NCBI GenBank assembly: GCA_023425025.1
Contig: JAFADG010000008.1
Coordinates: forward strand, 110,738-174,737
Reading direction: 5' to 3'
Source: Bacillota bacterium
GTDB lineage: Bacteria; Bacillota; Clostridia; Christensenellales; Aristaeellaceae
DNA: 64,000 nt
Positions 1 to 8,051 of the stretch are shown here, piece by piece; positions within the stretch are counted from its first letter, which is position 1; the number at the start of each line of letters is the position of its first letter. A program made the position numbers and the translations under genes. The notes beneath the pieces are model-generated. The model was given only the letters and a program-made list of their open reading frames with translations, was not told where the DNA came from and ran no database searches.

Positions 1-187
1 GCGCTCCGCCGACCGCATCCTGGTCATACAGGACGGCAAGGTGATCGAGGAAGGCAACCACCACCAGCTGATCGTCAAAAGGGGTTACTATTACCATCTG
101 TACACCAACCAGTTTGAGGATGAGCAGGGATTGGAAATCCTGCGTTCCAGGGATACAACTCCTTTGGAAACCCCATTATCTGTGTAA
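1..187 (+). CDS. ABC transporter ATP-binding protein, C-terminal end (partial)
   Basis: The window opens inside a gene whose last 61 residues read in frame from base 2. They begin RSADRILVIQDGKVIEEGNH, which is the stretch just after the H-loop of exporter-type ABC ATPases, followed by a short tail ending in PLSV. The Walker motifs and any transmembrane domain lie upstream, outside the window. This ending is typical of MsbA/MdlB-type fused exporters, but a lone ATPase cannot be excluded. The substrate cannot be judged. Confidence 0.85.
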   Translation, partial: RSADRILVIQDGKVIEEGNHHQLIVKRGYYYHLYTNQFEDEQGLEILRSRDTTPLETPLSV

Positions 188-205
188 TGTACGTGATATT
201 ATAAC

Positions 206-268
206 ACTTGCTTCCTTCCATTTCGCTGGGCTATAATGAACAGCGGGTCGAAGGAAGCAAGTTTTATT
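206..268 (+). terminator. Terminator of the ABC transporter gene
   Basis: A 13-bp perfect stem (ACTTGCTTCCTTC at 206-218 pairing with 250-262) encloses a second stem (CGCTG 224-228 with CAGCG 241-245). It is followed by TTTATT. It lies 18 bases after the ABC gene stop and fits a rho-independent terminator. Confidence 0.75.
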
Positions 269-313
269 AATTTTCCGTTTCAAATCTTCAGCCAACACCG
301 CAATTTATCATAA

Positions 314-455
314 GATGTGGGGATTCCCAAGGGGTTCTGCCCGGCTGGCTCAATCGGCGCGCTGGTTCGCTGCCGCTCCCATCGCTTGTTTCGCCAGCTT
401 CCTCCGTTTTGCCCTATTCCGCCACTGGCGGGGGCAAAACTACGGAACCCCTGGA
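314..455. repeat. Dispersed intergenic repeat, copy 1
   Basis: This stretch upstream of topB aligns over about 140 bases with 33573-33738. Shared blocks include CCGGCTGGCTCAATCG and TTTCGCCAGCTTCCTCCG, then a CCGCCAC-GGCGG inverted repeat and a GGAACC tail. It is not coding in either place. It ends a few bases before the topB ribosome binding site, so it may form part of that leader. Confidence 0.7.
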
Positions 456-465
456 AAGGAGAAGT

Positions 466-2613
466 GTGGGTAGAATCATTGTTGTTGCCGAAAAGCCCAG
501 CGTGGGCAGGGATATCGCCCGGGTGCTGAAGTGCCGGGAAAAGGGCGAGGGCTGCCTTGTGGGCGAAAAGTATGTGGTCACCTGGGCCATCGGCCATCTG
601 GTGGCGCTGTGCGATCCGGATGAGCTGGATGAAAAGTACAAGAAATGGCGGGCAGATGATTTGCCCATCCTGCCGGCAAGCATTCCTTTAAAGGTGCTGC
701 CCAAGACGAAGGGGCAGTTCCGCATATTGAAAAAATGGTTGTGCGACAAGGAGACGGACCGCATCATCTGCGCCACCGACGCGGGGCGGGAGGGCGAGCT
801 GATCTTCCGCTTTATTTATCGGGAATCCGGCTGTAAGAAGCCCGTGGACAGGCTGTGGATCAACTCCATGACCGACGAGGCCATATCGGAAGGCTTTGCT
901 TCCTTGAAGCCCGGTTCGGCGTATGACGACCTGTACCAAAGCGCCTCCTGCCGCGCCCAGGCCGACTGGCTGGTGGGCATGAACGCCAGCCGGGCGTTCA
1001 CCCTGCGACACAATGCGCTGCTTAGCATCGGCCGTGTGCAAACGCCTACCCTGGCCATTTTGGTCAAGCGCCATTTGGAGATTGCGGGCTTTACGCCCGA
1101 GGAATACTATACGGTCACCGCCGATTTCGGCGACTATCAGGGCATGTGGTTCAGGGAGGGGCAGGAAAATGATACCCCTCTTCCCACAAAAGAAGCGGCG
1201 GACGCCATTGTCCAGGCGGTCAAAGGGCAAGCGGGCAAGGTGCTCCTGTCCGAATCCACCCCCAAGCAGGAACTGCCGCCACAGCTGTACGACCTGACCA
1301 CCTTGCAGCGGGATGCCAACCGGCTGCTGAGTTTCACCGCGCAAAAAACGCTGAAGGTGGCCCAAAGCCTGTACGAAACCCACAAGGCAATCACCTACCC
1401 CCGCACGGACAGCCGCCATTTGCCCGATGACATGGCCGGGCCTGCAAAGCAGGCCATGCTGCATCTGCCGGAAGCGTATCAGGCCCTGATTCCCGGCGCC
1501 ATGCCCGGCGGCAAGCTTGCCCATCCCAGGCGCATCTTTGACAACAGCAAGGTCAGCGACCATCACGCCATACTGCCCACCGGCAAAAAGACGGACATCG
1601 CCAAGCTGCCGCCGGAGGAGGCCCGGCTGTTCGATTTGATCGCCAGGCGGCTGCTGGCGGCCTTCTACCCCGCCCATACCTATGACGCGCTGAAGGTGAT
1701 TACCGGTGTAGGTGACCATACCTTCCGCACCACCGGCCGCACGGTGAAGGAGCTTGGCTGGAAAAAGGTTTACGTGGGAATAGAGAAATCCGCCAAGGAG
1801 GAGGATGCTCCCCTGCCCGCGCTTGCGCCGGGCGATGCCCGTACCGTCCAGAAGGTCTCCGCCAAGAAGGAAGCCACCAAGCCGCCCTCGCCCCATACCG
1901 ACGGCAGCCTGCTTTCCGCCATGGAGCACGCCGGGCGGAATATTGAGGATGAGGAACTGCGGGAGCAGATGAAGGGCAGCGGGCTGGGCACGCCGGCCAC
2001 AAGGGCCGCCATCATCGAGCGCCTGGTGGCGGTCGGCTATATCCAGCGCAAGGGCAAAACGCTGCTGGCCACGGACAAGGGCGTCGAATTGATTCGCATC
2101 GCCCCCCAGGAGATTGCCTCTCCCGAGACGACCGGCCGCTGGGAACTGGCGCTGAACCGGATCGCCATTGGCAAACAGGAGGCCCAGCCGTTTTTGGAGG
2201 GCATCCGCCATCTGTGTGAATTTCTGGTGCGCTATGCCAAAGAAGACAAGAACACAGCCACATTTGAACGGGAGGAAGGCAAAAAGGGCCAAACCCGGCC
2301 CAAGATTGCACCGCTTCCGGATGTCAAATGCCCCGTTTGCGCCCAGGGCGATGTGGCGGAAAACAGCAAAGGCTTTTACTGTACCCATTACCGCCAGGGC
2401 TGCCATTTTACCATATGGAAGGATGGCTTGAAAAAAGGCGGCGGGCCCCTGCTTACCGCAAAGCTTGTGGAACTGATTCTAAAGAACAAAAGCCTGCAGG
2501 GCAGCACGGGAAACCTGACCCTTGAGGAAGGCCATTTGAGCTTTACGCCCAAAGGCGCTGCCGCACCCTCCGCCCGGGTCCCCATCACCTATGTAAAAAC
2601 TGTTGGGAAGTGA
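466..2613 (+). CDS. topB: DNA topoisomerase III (type IA)
   Basis: A 715-residue type IA topoisomerase that relaxes negative supercoils and decatenates DNA through a 5'-phosphotyrosine intermediate. The Toprim domain opens with VVAEKPSVGRDIARVL and carries DAGREGELIFRF. SIGRVQTPTLAILV follows, and the catalytic tyrosine lies in TYPRTDSRHLP near residue 311. A C-terminal zinc finger (CPVC...C..YRQGC) is present. I chose the GTG at 466: AAAGGAG sits just upstream, the family motif starts six residues in, and the open frame upstream to 409 is dispersed repeat. Length is normal for TopB. No partner genes flank it, so it appears monocistronic. Confidence 0.93.
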   Translation: MGRIIVVAEKPSVGRDIARVLKCREKGEGCLVGEKYVVTWAIGHLVALCDPDELDEKYKKWRADDLPILPASIPLKVLPKTKGQFRILKKWLCDKETDRIICATDAGREGELIFRFIYRESGCKKPVDRLWINSMTDEAISEGFASLKPGSAYDDLYQSASCRAQADWLVGMNASRAFTLRHNALLSIGRVQTPTLAILVKRHLEIAGFTPEEYYTVTADFGDYQGMWFREGQENDTPLPTKEAADAIVQAVKGQAGKVLLSESTPKQELPPQLYDLTTLQRDANRLLSFTAQKTLKVAQSLYETHKAITYPRTDSRHLPDDMAGPAKQAMLHLPEAYQALIPGAMPGGKLAHPRRIFDNSKVSDHHAILPTGKKTDIAKLPPEEARLFDLIARRLLAAFYPAHTYDALKVITGVGDHTFRTTGRTVKELGWKKVYVGIEKSAKEEDAPLPALAPGDARTVQKVSAKKEATKPPSPHTDGSLLSAMEHAGRNIEDEELREQMKGSGLGTPATRAAIIERLVAVGYIQRKGKTLLATDKGVELIRIAPQEIASPETTGRWELALNRIAIGKQEAQPFLEGIRHLCEFLVRYAKEDKNTATFEREEGKKGQTRPKIAPLPDVKCPVCAQGDVAENSKGFYCTHYRQGCHFTIWKDGLKKGGGPLLTAKLVELILKNKSLQGSTGNLTLEEGHLSFTPKGAAAPSARVPITYVKTVGK

Positions 2614-2645
2614 TGGGGCAATTGCTTGCAATCGCTTTGGGAGGC

Positions 2646-2853
2646 TTGGAGGGCGCACCCTCCAAATGCAATCATCCGCACCGGCTCAGCCGGTGCGGAT
2701 GGATTTTCCCAAAGGGCGAGCTTGCCCGCCCGACAGAAAATCATTACCTGCAGCCGGATTTCGTCCGGAATTTTCGTCAGAAAATTCAGAAATCAGGTCC
2801 TCTTCTTCCGGTCAATTGCTGATGGCAAAGCCATCAGCAATTGACCGGAAGAA
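2646..2853. repeat. Array of stem-loops in the topB-MFS spacer, including a 24-bp perfect hairpin
   Basis: The 390-base spacer holds no gene but at least five stem-loops in a row. These are an 8-bp stem at 2646-2665, a 13-bp stem with a TCA loop at 2673-2701, a 5-bp stem at 2754-2768, an 8-bp stem with a GTCA loop at 2768-2787, and a perfect 24-bp stem with an AAA loop at 2803-2853. The first two could end topB transcription, although T-runs are weak. The last has no T-run and is unusually long for a terminator. Confidence 0.7.
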
Positions 2854-3003
2854 AGTGATATCCCTCCTTGCATCTTACAGGCGGATGGGATAGAATATCC
2901 TTGGGCTTTTGCCAATAGGTTACATGCCCAATGCCGGATGCGCCGCCGTATGAGCTGCGCATACATACTGCCGCATATACACGAAAGGCTGGTTCTACCT
3001 CCC

Positions 3004-4434
3004 ATGAATACGCCCAAATGGGGCCGCTTGCTTCATTGGCCTCGTTCCCGAGACTTGTTCGATTCCACCGGCATGAGCGACAGTCTCCGCCGAAGCCTGT
3101 ATATGGTGATCTGGTCTGCCATGTTTGGCAACGCCGCCGGCGTCATCACTACCGGCGCGGCCTGGACGGGGTTTCTGCGTGAGATCGTTCGCGCGGACGA
3201 CCTCCAGCTTGGTATTATCGCCGCGATCCCGGTCATCGCCAACACCTCCCAGCTGTTCATCAGTTACCTGATGGAGCGCAAGCGCAACCGGCGCTTTCTG
3301 TTCCTGTTCTTTGGCCTCCTGGGCCGCTTTCTGTGGATACCCATCGGGCTTCTTCCCTTTTTCATTCCCGAGGCCGCGCACTACCTTCGGCCATGGGCCG
3401 TTATCGTCCTGGTGGCGCTGATCGCCGGCGGCAACTCGGTAGTCAACTTAAGCTTCAACAGCCTGATGGGCGACCTGGTGCCGCTGCGCATCCGCGGCAG
3501 GTATTTCAGCGTCCGATACCGCACGTTTGTACTGGCCGGCATCGCCGCGGGGCTGACCGTATCCTGGATCATGGACAGCACCGGCGCGCTGGGCTACACG
3601 ATTGTACTGGTAGCCGCGGGCGTGCTGGGCATGATCGACCTTTCCTTCTTCTTTCTTGTGGAATGGCCGGCCATGCGCGCATCCGCGCCGGATGAAAAGC
3701 AGGAAAGCTTTTTTTCCATGATCCGCATCGTGCTCAAAGACAAGCCGTTCATGATGGTAACGCTGTTTTATACCGCATGGCATTTTTCCGTAAACGTCTC
3801 CGCGCCCTTTTTCAATGTTCATATGCTGGAAAACCTGCATATGAGTTATACGCAGATCACCCTCTACAACCAGATCACTTCCAACATCATGGCGGTGCTG
3901 TTTGTATCCCGCTGGGGCAGGCTGATGGACCGGTACGGCAACAAGCCCATTCTCAACATTTCCGTTCTGGTTTGCATGCTGAACCCCCTGCTGTGGCTGA
4001 CGGTGAGCCCGGCTACCATAGGCCTGGTGATCCTGCTGAACGTGATCGGCGGCATCTTCTGGGCGCCCATCGATCTTGGCCAGCAGAATTTCCCCCTCAA
4101 CATGGCCGGTGAAAAGAACCGTTCCATGTATCTGGCCGTTTTCTTCACCGTCATCAACCTGGCGGGCGTGGCCCTGGGCAACACGGTCGGCGGCATGATG
4201 GTGCAGGGCGTGTACGCCCATCTGGAAACGCTGCAATTCCACCTTCCCGGCATCACGCTCAACAGATATCACTACATCTTCGCGACTTCAGCGCTCCTGC
4301 GCATTCTCACCGTTCTCCTCGCGCTGCCGCTGATCAGGGAAGCAGGCTCCGGGATGCTTCGCCCGGTCGTGCGCGAAATTACCGCAAATTCCCTGGCGCG
4401 CATCAAGCGCAGCATCCCCGGCAGAAGGCGTTAA
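3004..4434 (+). CDS. Major facilitator superfamily transporter
   Basis: A polytopic membrane protein of about 476 residues with some 12 predicted helices in two halves, for example WAVIVLVALIAGGNSVVNL and IGLVILLNVIGGIFWAPIDL. Its basic loop RGRYFSVRYR resembles the conserved loop after helix 2 or 3 in MFS carriers. The substrate cannot be read from the sequence. The start is uncertain: the frame is open from 2938, but MNTPKWGRLL at 3004 or the ATG at 3073 are also possible, and none has a clear ribosome binding site. It stands alone between topB and pepF. Confidence 0.8.
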   Translation: MNTPKWGRLLHWPRSRDLFDSTGMSDSLRRSLYMVIWSAMFGNAAGVITTGAAWTGFLREIVRADDLQLGIIAAIPVIANTSQLFISYLMERKRNRRFLFLFFGLLGRFLWIPIGLLPFFIPEAAHYLRPWAVIVLVALIAGGNSVVNLSFNSLMGDLVPLRIRGRYFSVRYRTFVLAGIAAGLTVSWIMDSTGALGYTIVLVAAGVLGMIDLSFFFLVEWPAMRASAPDEKQESFFSMIRIVLKDKPFMMVTLFYTAWHFSVNVSAPFFNVHMLENLHMSYTQITLYNQITSNIMAVLFVSRWGRLMDRYGNKPILNISVLVCMLNPLLWLTVSPATIGLVILLNVIGGIFWAPIDLGQQNFPLNMAGEKNRSMYLAVFFTVINLAGVALGNTVGGMMVQGVYAHLETLQFHLPGITLNRYHYIFATSALLRILTVLLALPLIREAGSGMLRPVVREITANSLARIKRSIPGRRR

Positions 4435-4478
4435 GCATAGCATTGGCTATTGGGCAAATAAAAGCAAGGAGAAAGACG

Positions 4479-6266
4479 ATGGCAGAACAAGTAAAGCTCC
4501 GCAGCGAAATCGATAAGCGCTGGCAATGGAAGCTGGAAGACCTCTACCCTACCCTTGAAGCATGGGAAGCCGATTTTCAAAAGCTCAAAAGCATGACGGC
4601 GGAATTTGAAGCCTTCAAGGGCAATGTTGCCAAGGATCCGGGCAAGGCCATCCGCACCTTTTTTGACAGCCAAAGCATTCTGGAGCGGCTGTACGCCTTT
4701 GCCCATATGCACAGGGACGAGGACAACGCCAATACAACGTTCCAGGCGCTGACCGACCGCGCGGAATCCCTGTCGGTGGAAGCCGGCGCGGCCGCCTCCT
4801 TCCTGGAGCCTGAACTGCTGGCCATGGAAGATTCCGCGCTCAGCGCGCTGAGGAACGATCCTACCCTGGCCGACTATGATGTATACCTGCGCAACCTTTT
4901 GCGCAACAAGCCCCACACGCTGCCCGCCGAGCAGGAGCGTTTGCTGGCCATGACCGGCGAAATGGCCGGCGCGCCGCAGAACATATTCTCCATGCTTACC
5001 AAGGTCGATATGAAGTTCCCGGACATACGCGACGAAAAGGAAGAAACCGTGCCCCTTACCGAGGCGGGTTACGGCACGTTCATCCGCAGCAGTGACCGGC
5101 GCGTGCGCCAGGAAGCCTTTACCGCGCTGTTTGAGACCTACACAGGCTTTGGCTCCACCATCGCCGCCACCTATGCCGGCAGCGTAAAGGGGGACTTGTT
5201 TGCCGCCCGGGCCCGGGGCTTTGAAACCGCCGTGGAAGCGTCTCTTTTCCCGGACGAGATTCCCCTGTCGGTATACGACAACCTGATTTCTGTCGTTCAT
5301 GAAAGCCTGCCGGCGCTCAATGAATACATCGCGCTGCGCAAGCCGGCCATGGGGCTTACCGAAGTGCACCTGTACGACCTGTATGCCTCCATGCTGGATG
5401 ACTTCGACATGAAGCTGCCCTATCCCGAGGCGTACCAAATGGTGATGGAAGGCCTTTCCCCCATGGGCGAAGCATACCAAAAGGTGCTCAAAAGCGCCTA
5501 CGAAGACGGCTGGATCGACGTGTACTCCAACCGTGCCAAGTCCAGCGGCGCGTACTCCTGGGGCGCTTACGGCGTTCATCCGTATGTGCTGCTCAACCAC
5601 CGGGAGGATCTGGACAGCACCATGACCATTGCCCATGAAATGGGCCATGCCATGCACAGCTTCTACAGCAATCAAAACCAGCCCGCTCCCAAGGCCAACT
5701 ATACGCTGTTTGCCGCGGAGGTTGCCTCCACCTGCAACGAAATCATACTCATGACCAAGCTGATGGACCATTACAAGGACAATCGGAAAGCGCTGGCCTA
5801 CTTGTGCAACCACCTGCTGGAGCAGTTCCGCACAACGGTGTTCAGGCAGACCATGTTTGCCGAGTTTGAACGCATCAGCCACCGCATGGCGGAAGAAGGC
5901 GAGGCCCTGACGAAGGAAGCGCTGTCCAAGGCTTACCTTGAATTGAACCAGAAGTATTACGGACAGCACTGCGTGGTGGATGAACTGATTCAAGTGGAAT
6001 GGATGCGCATCCCCCACTTCTACCGCGCCTTCTACGTGTACAAGTACGCCACCGGCTTTTCCGCCGCGGTGTTCCTGGCCAACCGCATCCTGACCGAAGG
6101 CGAGCCCGCGGTGAAGGATTACTACAAGTTCCTGTCCGCCGGTGGCAGCCTGCCCCCCATTGAGGCGCTGAAGCTGGCCGGCGTGGATATGTCCAGCCCG
6201 GAGCCTATCCGCAGCGCGATGCAGGTGTTCAAGCAAACGACGCAGCGGCTTGCCAAGCTTTTATAA
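4479..6266 (+). CDS. pepF: Oligoendopeptidase F (M3B zinc metallopeptidase)
   Basis: A 595-residue cytoplasmic zinc peptidase of family M3B that cleaves short peptides. The metal site TIAHEMGHAMHSF (HExxH, about residue 386) is followed by the downstream glutamate region FAAEVASTCNE. The N-terminal PepF domain (RWQWKLEDLYPT) and the C-terminal IEWMRIPHFY-like stretch (reads QVEWMRIPHFYRAFYVYKYATG) are intact. The ATG at 4479 has AAGGAG seven bases upstream. The longer open frame to 4443 lacks a binding site. The next gene starts 17 bases downstream and is probably cotranscribed. Confidence 0.95.
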   Translation: MAEQVKLRSEIDKRWQWKLEDLYPTLEAWEADFQKLKSMTAEFEAFKGNVAKDPGKAIRTFFDSQSILERLYAFAHMHRDEDNANTTFQALTDRAESLSVEAGAAASFLEPELLAMEDSALSALRNDPTLADYDVYLRNLLRNKPHTLPAEQERLLAMTGEMAGAPQNIFSMLTKVDMKFPDIRDEKEETVPLTEAGYGTFIRSSDRRVRQEAFTALFETYTGFGSTIAATYAGSVKGDLFAARARGFETAVEASLFPDEIPLSVYDNLISVVHESLPALNEYIALRKPAMGLTEVHLYDLYASMLDDFDMKLPYPEAYQMVMEGLSPMGEAYQKVLKSAYEDGWIDVYSNRAKSSGAYSWGAYGVHPYVLLNHREDLDSTMTIAHEMGHAMHSFYSNQNQPAPKANYTLFAAEVASTCNEIILMTKLMDHYKDNRKALAYLCNHLLEQFRTTVFRQTMFAEFERISHRMAEEGEALTKEALSKAYLELNQKYYGQHCVVDELIQVEWMRIPHFYRAFYVYKYATGFSAAVFLANRILTEGEPAVKDYYKFLSAGGSLPPIEALKLAGVDMSSPEPIRSAMQVFKQTTQRLAKLL

Positions 6267-6283
6267 TCAAGGAGGATGCACGT

Positions 6284-6622
6284 ATGAACGGTTATAACAA
6301 GCAGGAAGCATTGCCCTTCATCCTGTCCCGCATTGACGCAAGAATCCACAAGGAGCTGCCCGTCGCGCTGGAGGAGCTGGTTTCCCAGGCTATCGACTAC
6401 GACCTCAAATTCATGCGCGAAAGCGGCGTCGTCGATGAAAAGGGCAACACCGGCGATACGTATTATGACGACGACGAGGCCTTTGAGTACATGCTGGACG
6501 GCATCGTCAGCCAATACAAGCTGGGGGCGGACGCCGCCATGAAGGTCGCCTCCCTGCTGGATGATTACATGGATGCCCAGCAATCCTTCATGGAGGAAAA
6601 AGGGCTCGTGGATTGGGAGTAA
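6284..6622 (+). CDS. Small acidic hypothetical protein
   Basis: A 112-residue acidic protein with no signal peptide or membrane segment. It looks mostly alpha-helical with an acidic patch (YYDDDEAFEYML) mid-protein. AAGGAGG lies eight to ten bases before the ATG, and it follows pepF by 17 bases, so it is likely its operon partner. I do not recognise the family. Predicted role is unknown; an adaptor or cytosolic binding protein would fit but is only a guess. Confidence 0.7.
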   Translation: MNGYNKQEALPFILSRIDARIHKELPVALEELVSQAIDYDLKFMRESGVVDEKGNTGDTYYDDDEAFEYMLDGIVSQYKLGADAAMKVASLLDDYMDAQQSFMEEKGLVDWE

Positions 6623-6633
6623 TACTGCTTCCA

Positions 6634-6768
6634 AACATTATTGCGTCGTTGCCGTGGATCTTTTCGCGTACTACCGCGTCGTCTGCCGCTGCGCGTAGCG
6701 CTGCTACGCCTCATTTCGCCTCCATGTATTACGCAAAAATCTCTCACGGCTTTGGACGCAATAATGTT
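6634..6768. repeat. 135-bp palindromic intergenic element (MITE or BIME-like)
   Basis: Outer arms are near-perfect inverted copies. AACATTATTGCGTC (6634-6647) pairs exactly with 6755-6768, and homology continues inward through GCCGTG/CACGGC and GCG-TA-TAC for about 43 bases. The centre holds GCGTAGCGCTGCTACGC, itself a hairpin. The whole element folds on itself and contains no gene. It lies between convergent genes (the pepF operon and uppP) and could act as a bidirectional terminator or be a miniature mobile element. Confidence 0.7.
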
Positions 6769-6871
6769 TTCCATTAGTATGAAAATCGTCAAACCGGCTG
6801 CCGGAAAAGTGATCCGACAGCCGGTTTTTGATTGGCCTGTTTGCTATCAAACACTGCTTTCAGTAGAAAAG

Positions 6872-7723
6872 CTATGCCGCGGGAGCAGCCGCAAAAAGCG
6901 CGGGCAGGTGCAAAAATTCCGGCGCCGCGATCTGCAAAGCAATGATCGCGATACCCAGAACGCCGACGTACAAAGCAAACCAGGTAAGGGAAATGCGGTT
7001 GATCAGCCGCAGCATGAAACGGATGGCCAGGTATCCGCTGACGGCCGCCACCGCCATGCCCACTATCACGGGAACCATTTCCATCTGGCTGAAATATCCG
7101 TTCTCCAGGGCATCCTTTCCCTGAATCAAAAGGCTGCCGAGAATCGCGGGCGCACTCATCATGAACGAAAATTTCGCCGCTGACTGTCGGGTCAAGCCCG
7201 TGGCGATGCCCCCCAGCAAAGTGGAGCCGCTGCGGCTGACACCGGGCAGCAGGGCGACAGCCTGCATGCAGCCCATGGAAACGGCTTGTACAAAACCCGG
7301 TTCCTCCGCCCGCTTCCTGTGCTTTCCGCCGCGCTTGCTCAGCTTTTCCGCCAAAAACATGAAAGCGCCTGTGATCAGGAATGCGAATCCCAGCGTGGAA
7401 CCGTTGAATAAGCTTTCCAACTCATCGTTAAAAAGCAGGGCAACCACCAAGGCCGGCAGGGACGCAATGAACAGCAGCAGCAGCGTCCGGGATTTGAACA
7501 AGTTGCGCAGGATACCCATCCAATCCTTCCAGAACACAACAATCACGGCAATCAGCGTGCCCGCGTGCAAAAGAATATCCAGCATCAGGTACACCGGCGC
7601 TTCCGCCTGGTCGGCAATGCCCATCAGCGCCCGTGCAAAAACAAGATGCCCGCTGGAGGAGATGGGCAGGAATTCCGCCAGCCCCTGCACCAGACCCAGG
7701 ATGGCGGCTTGCAGTATCGTCAT
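6872..7723 (-). CDS. uppP: Undecaprenyl-diphosphate phosphatase
   Basis: A 283-residue integral membrane enzyme (BacA/UppP) that recycles undecaprenyl pyrophosphate to the monophosphate carrier for peptidoglycan synthesis; it also confers bacitracin tolerance. Signature motifs are GLVQGLAEFLPISSSGHLVF near the N-terminus and PGVSRSGST in the middle, which form the active site. Multiple hydrophobic helices follow, and length is normal. A GGGAAGG ribosome binding site precedes the ATG. It is convergent with the pepF operon and appears to be a single gene. Confidence 0.95.
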   Translation of the reverse strand: MTILQAAILGLVQGLAEFLPISSSGHLVFARALMGIADQAEAPVYLMLDILLHAGTLIAVIVVFWKDWMGILRNLFKSRTLLLLFIASLPALVVALLFNDELESLFNGSTLGFAFLITGAFMFLAEKLSKRGGKHRKRAEEPGFVQAVSMGCMQAVALLPGVSRSGSTLLGGIATGLTRQSAAKFSFMMSAPAILGSLLIQGKDALENGYFSQMEMVPVIVGMAVAAVSGYLAIRFMLRLINRISLTWFALYVGVLGIAIIALQIAAPEFLHLPALFAAAPAA

Positions 7724-7801
7724 TGTCGTATCCTTCCCTTACTCGTAAGTCAGCGCCTATTATACAGGAATCTCCCGCACCTGTCACGCGGTATACGACG
7801 T

Positions 7802-8025
7802 CTCGCAAAAGTGGCGATGCCACTCTTGCGAGCTTTACCCTCACTGCACTGCACCCCCGCTGCGCGGTGTTGCGGCCGTTTGCTCGGGCAAGGAAGGAAT
7901 TTCTTCGAAATTCCTGCGAAAATCACTGCACATGTCGCTGGTTTTCGATGCAAAATGGGAGGGCTTCGGCCCTCCCATCCCTCTCAAAGTTTTTTCGATG
8001 GTCAGAAAGGGGCATCACCCCTTTC
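7802..8025. repeat. Cluster of four stem-loops in the uppP-VWA spacer
   Basis: The 328-base spacer between two minus-strand genes holds no gene. It holds four hairpins: 7802-7832 (14-bp stem, one mismatch, GAT loop), 7895-7915 (9-bp perfect stem, TTC loop), 7955-7978 (10-bp perfect stem closed by a TTCG tetraloop) and 8005-8025 (8-bp perfect stem). None has a convincing T-run on the minus strand. The UUCG tetraloop suggests selection at the RNA level. Confidence 0.65.
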
Positions 8026-8051
8026 GTAAGTCTATTTTTTCTACCTCCGGC

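Noticed and set aside
688..2406. A 572-codon open frame on the minus strand opposite topB
   Set aside because: It is a shadow of the high-GC topB codons, has no ribosome binding site or recognisable domain, and topB itself is unambiguous.
4431..6236. A 601-codon minus-strand frame opposite pepF
   Set aside because: Antisense shadow with low-complexity His/Gln-rich translation; pepF has all catalytic motifs.
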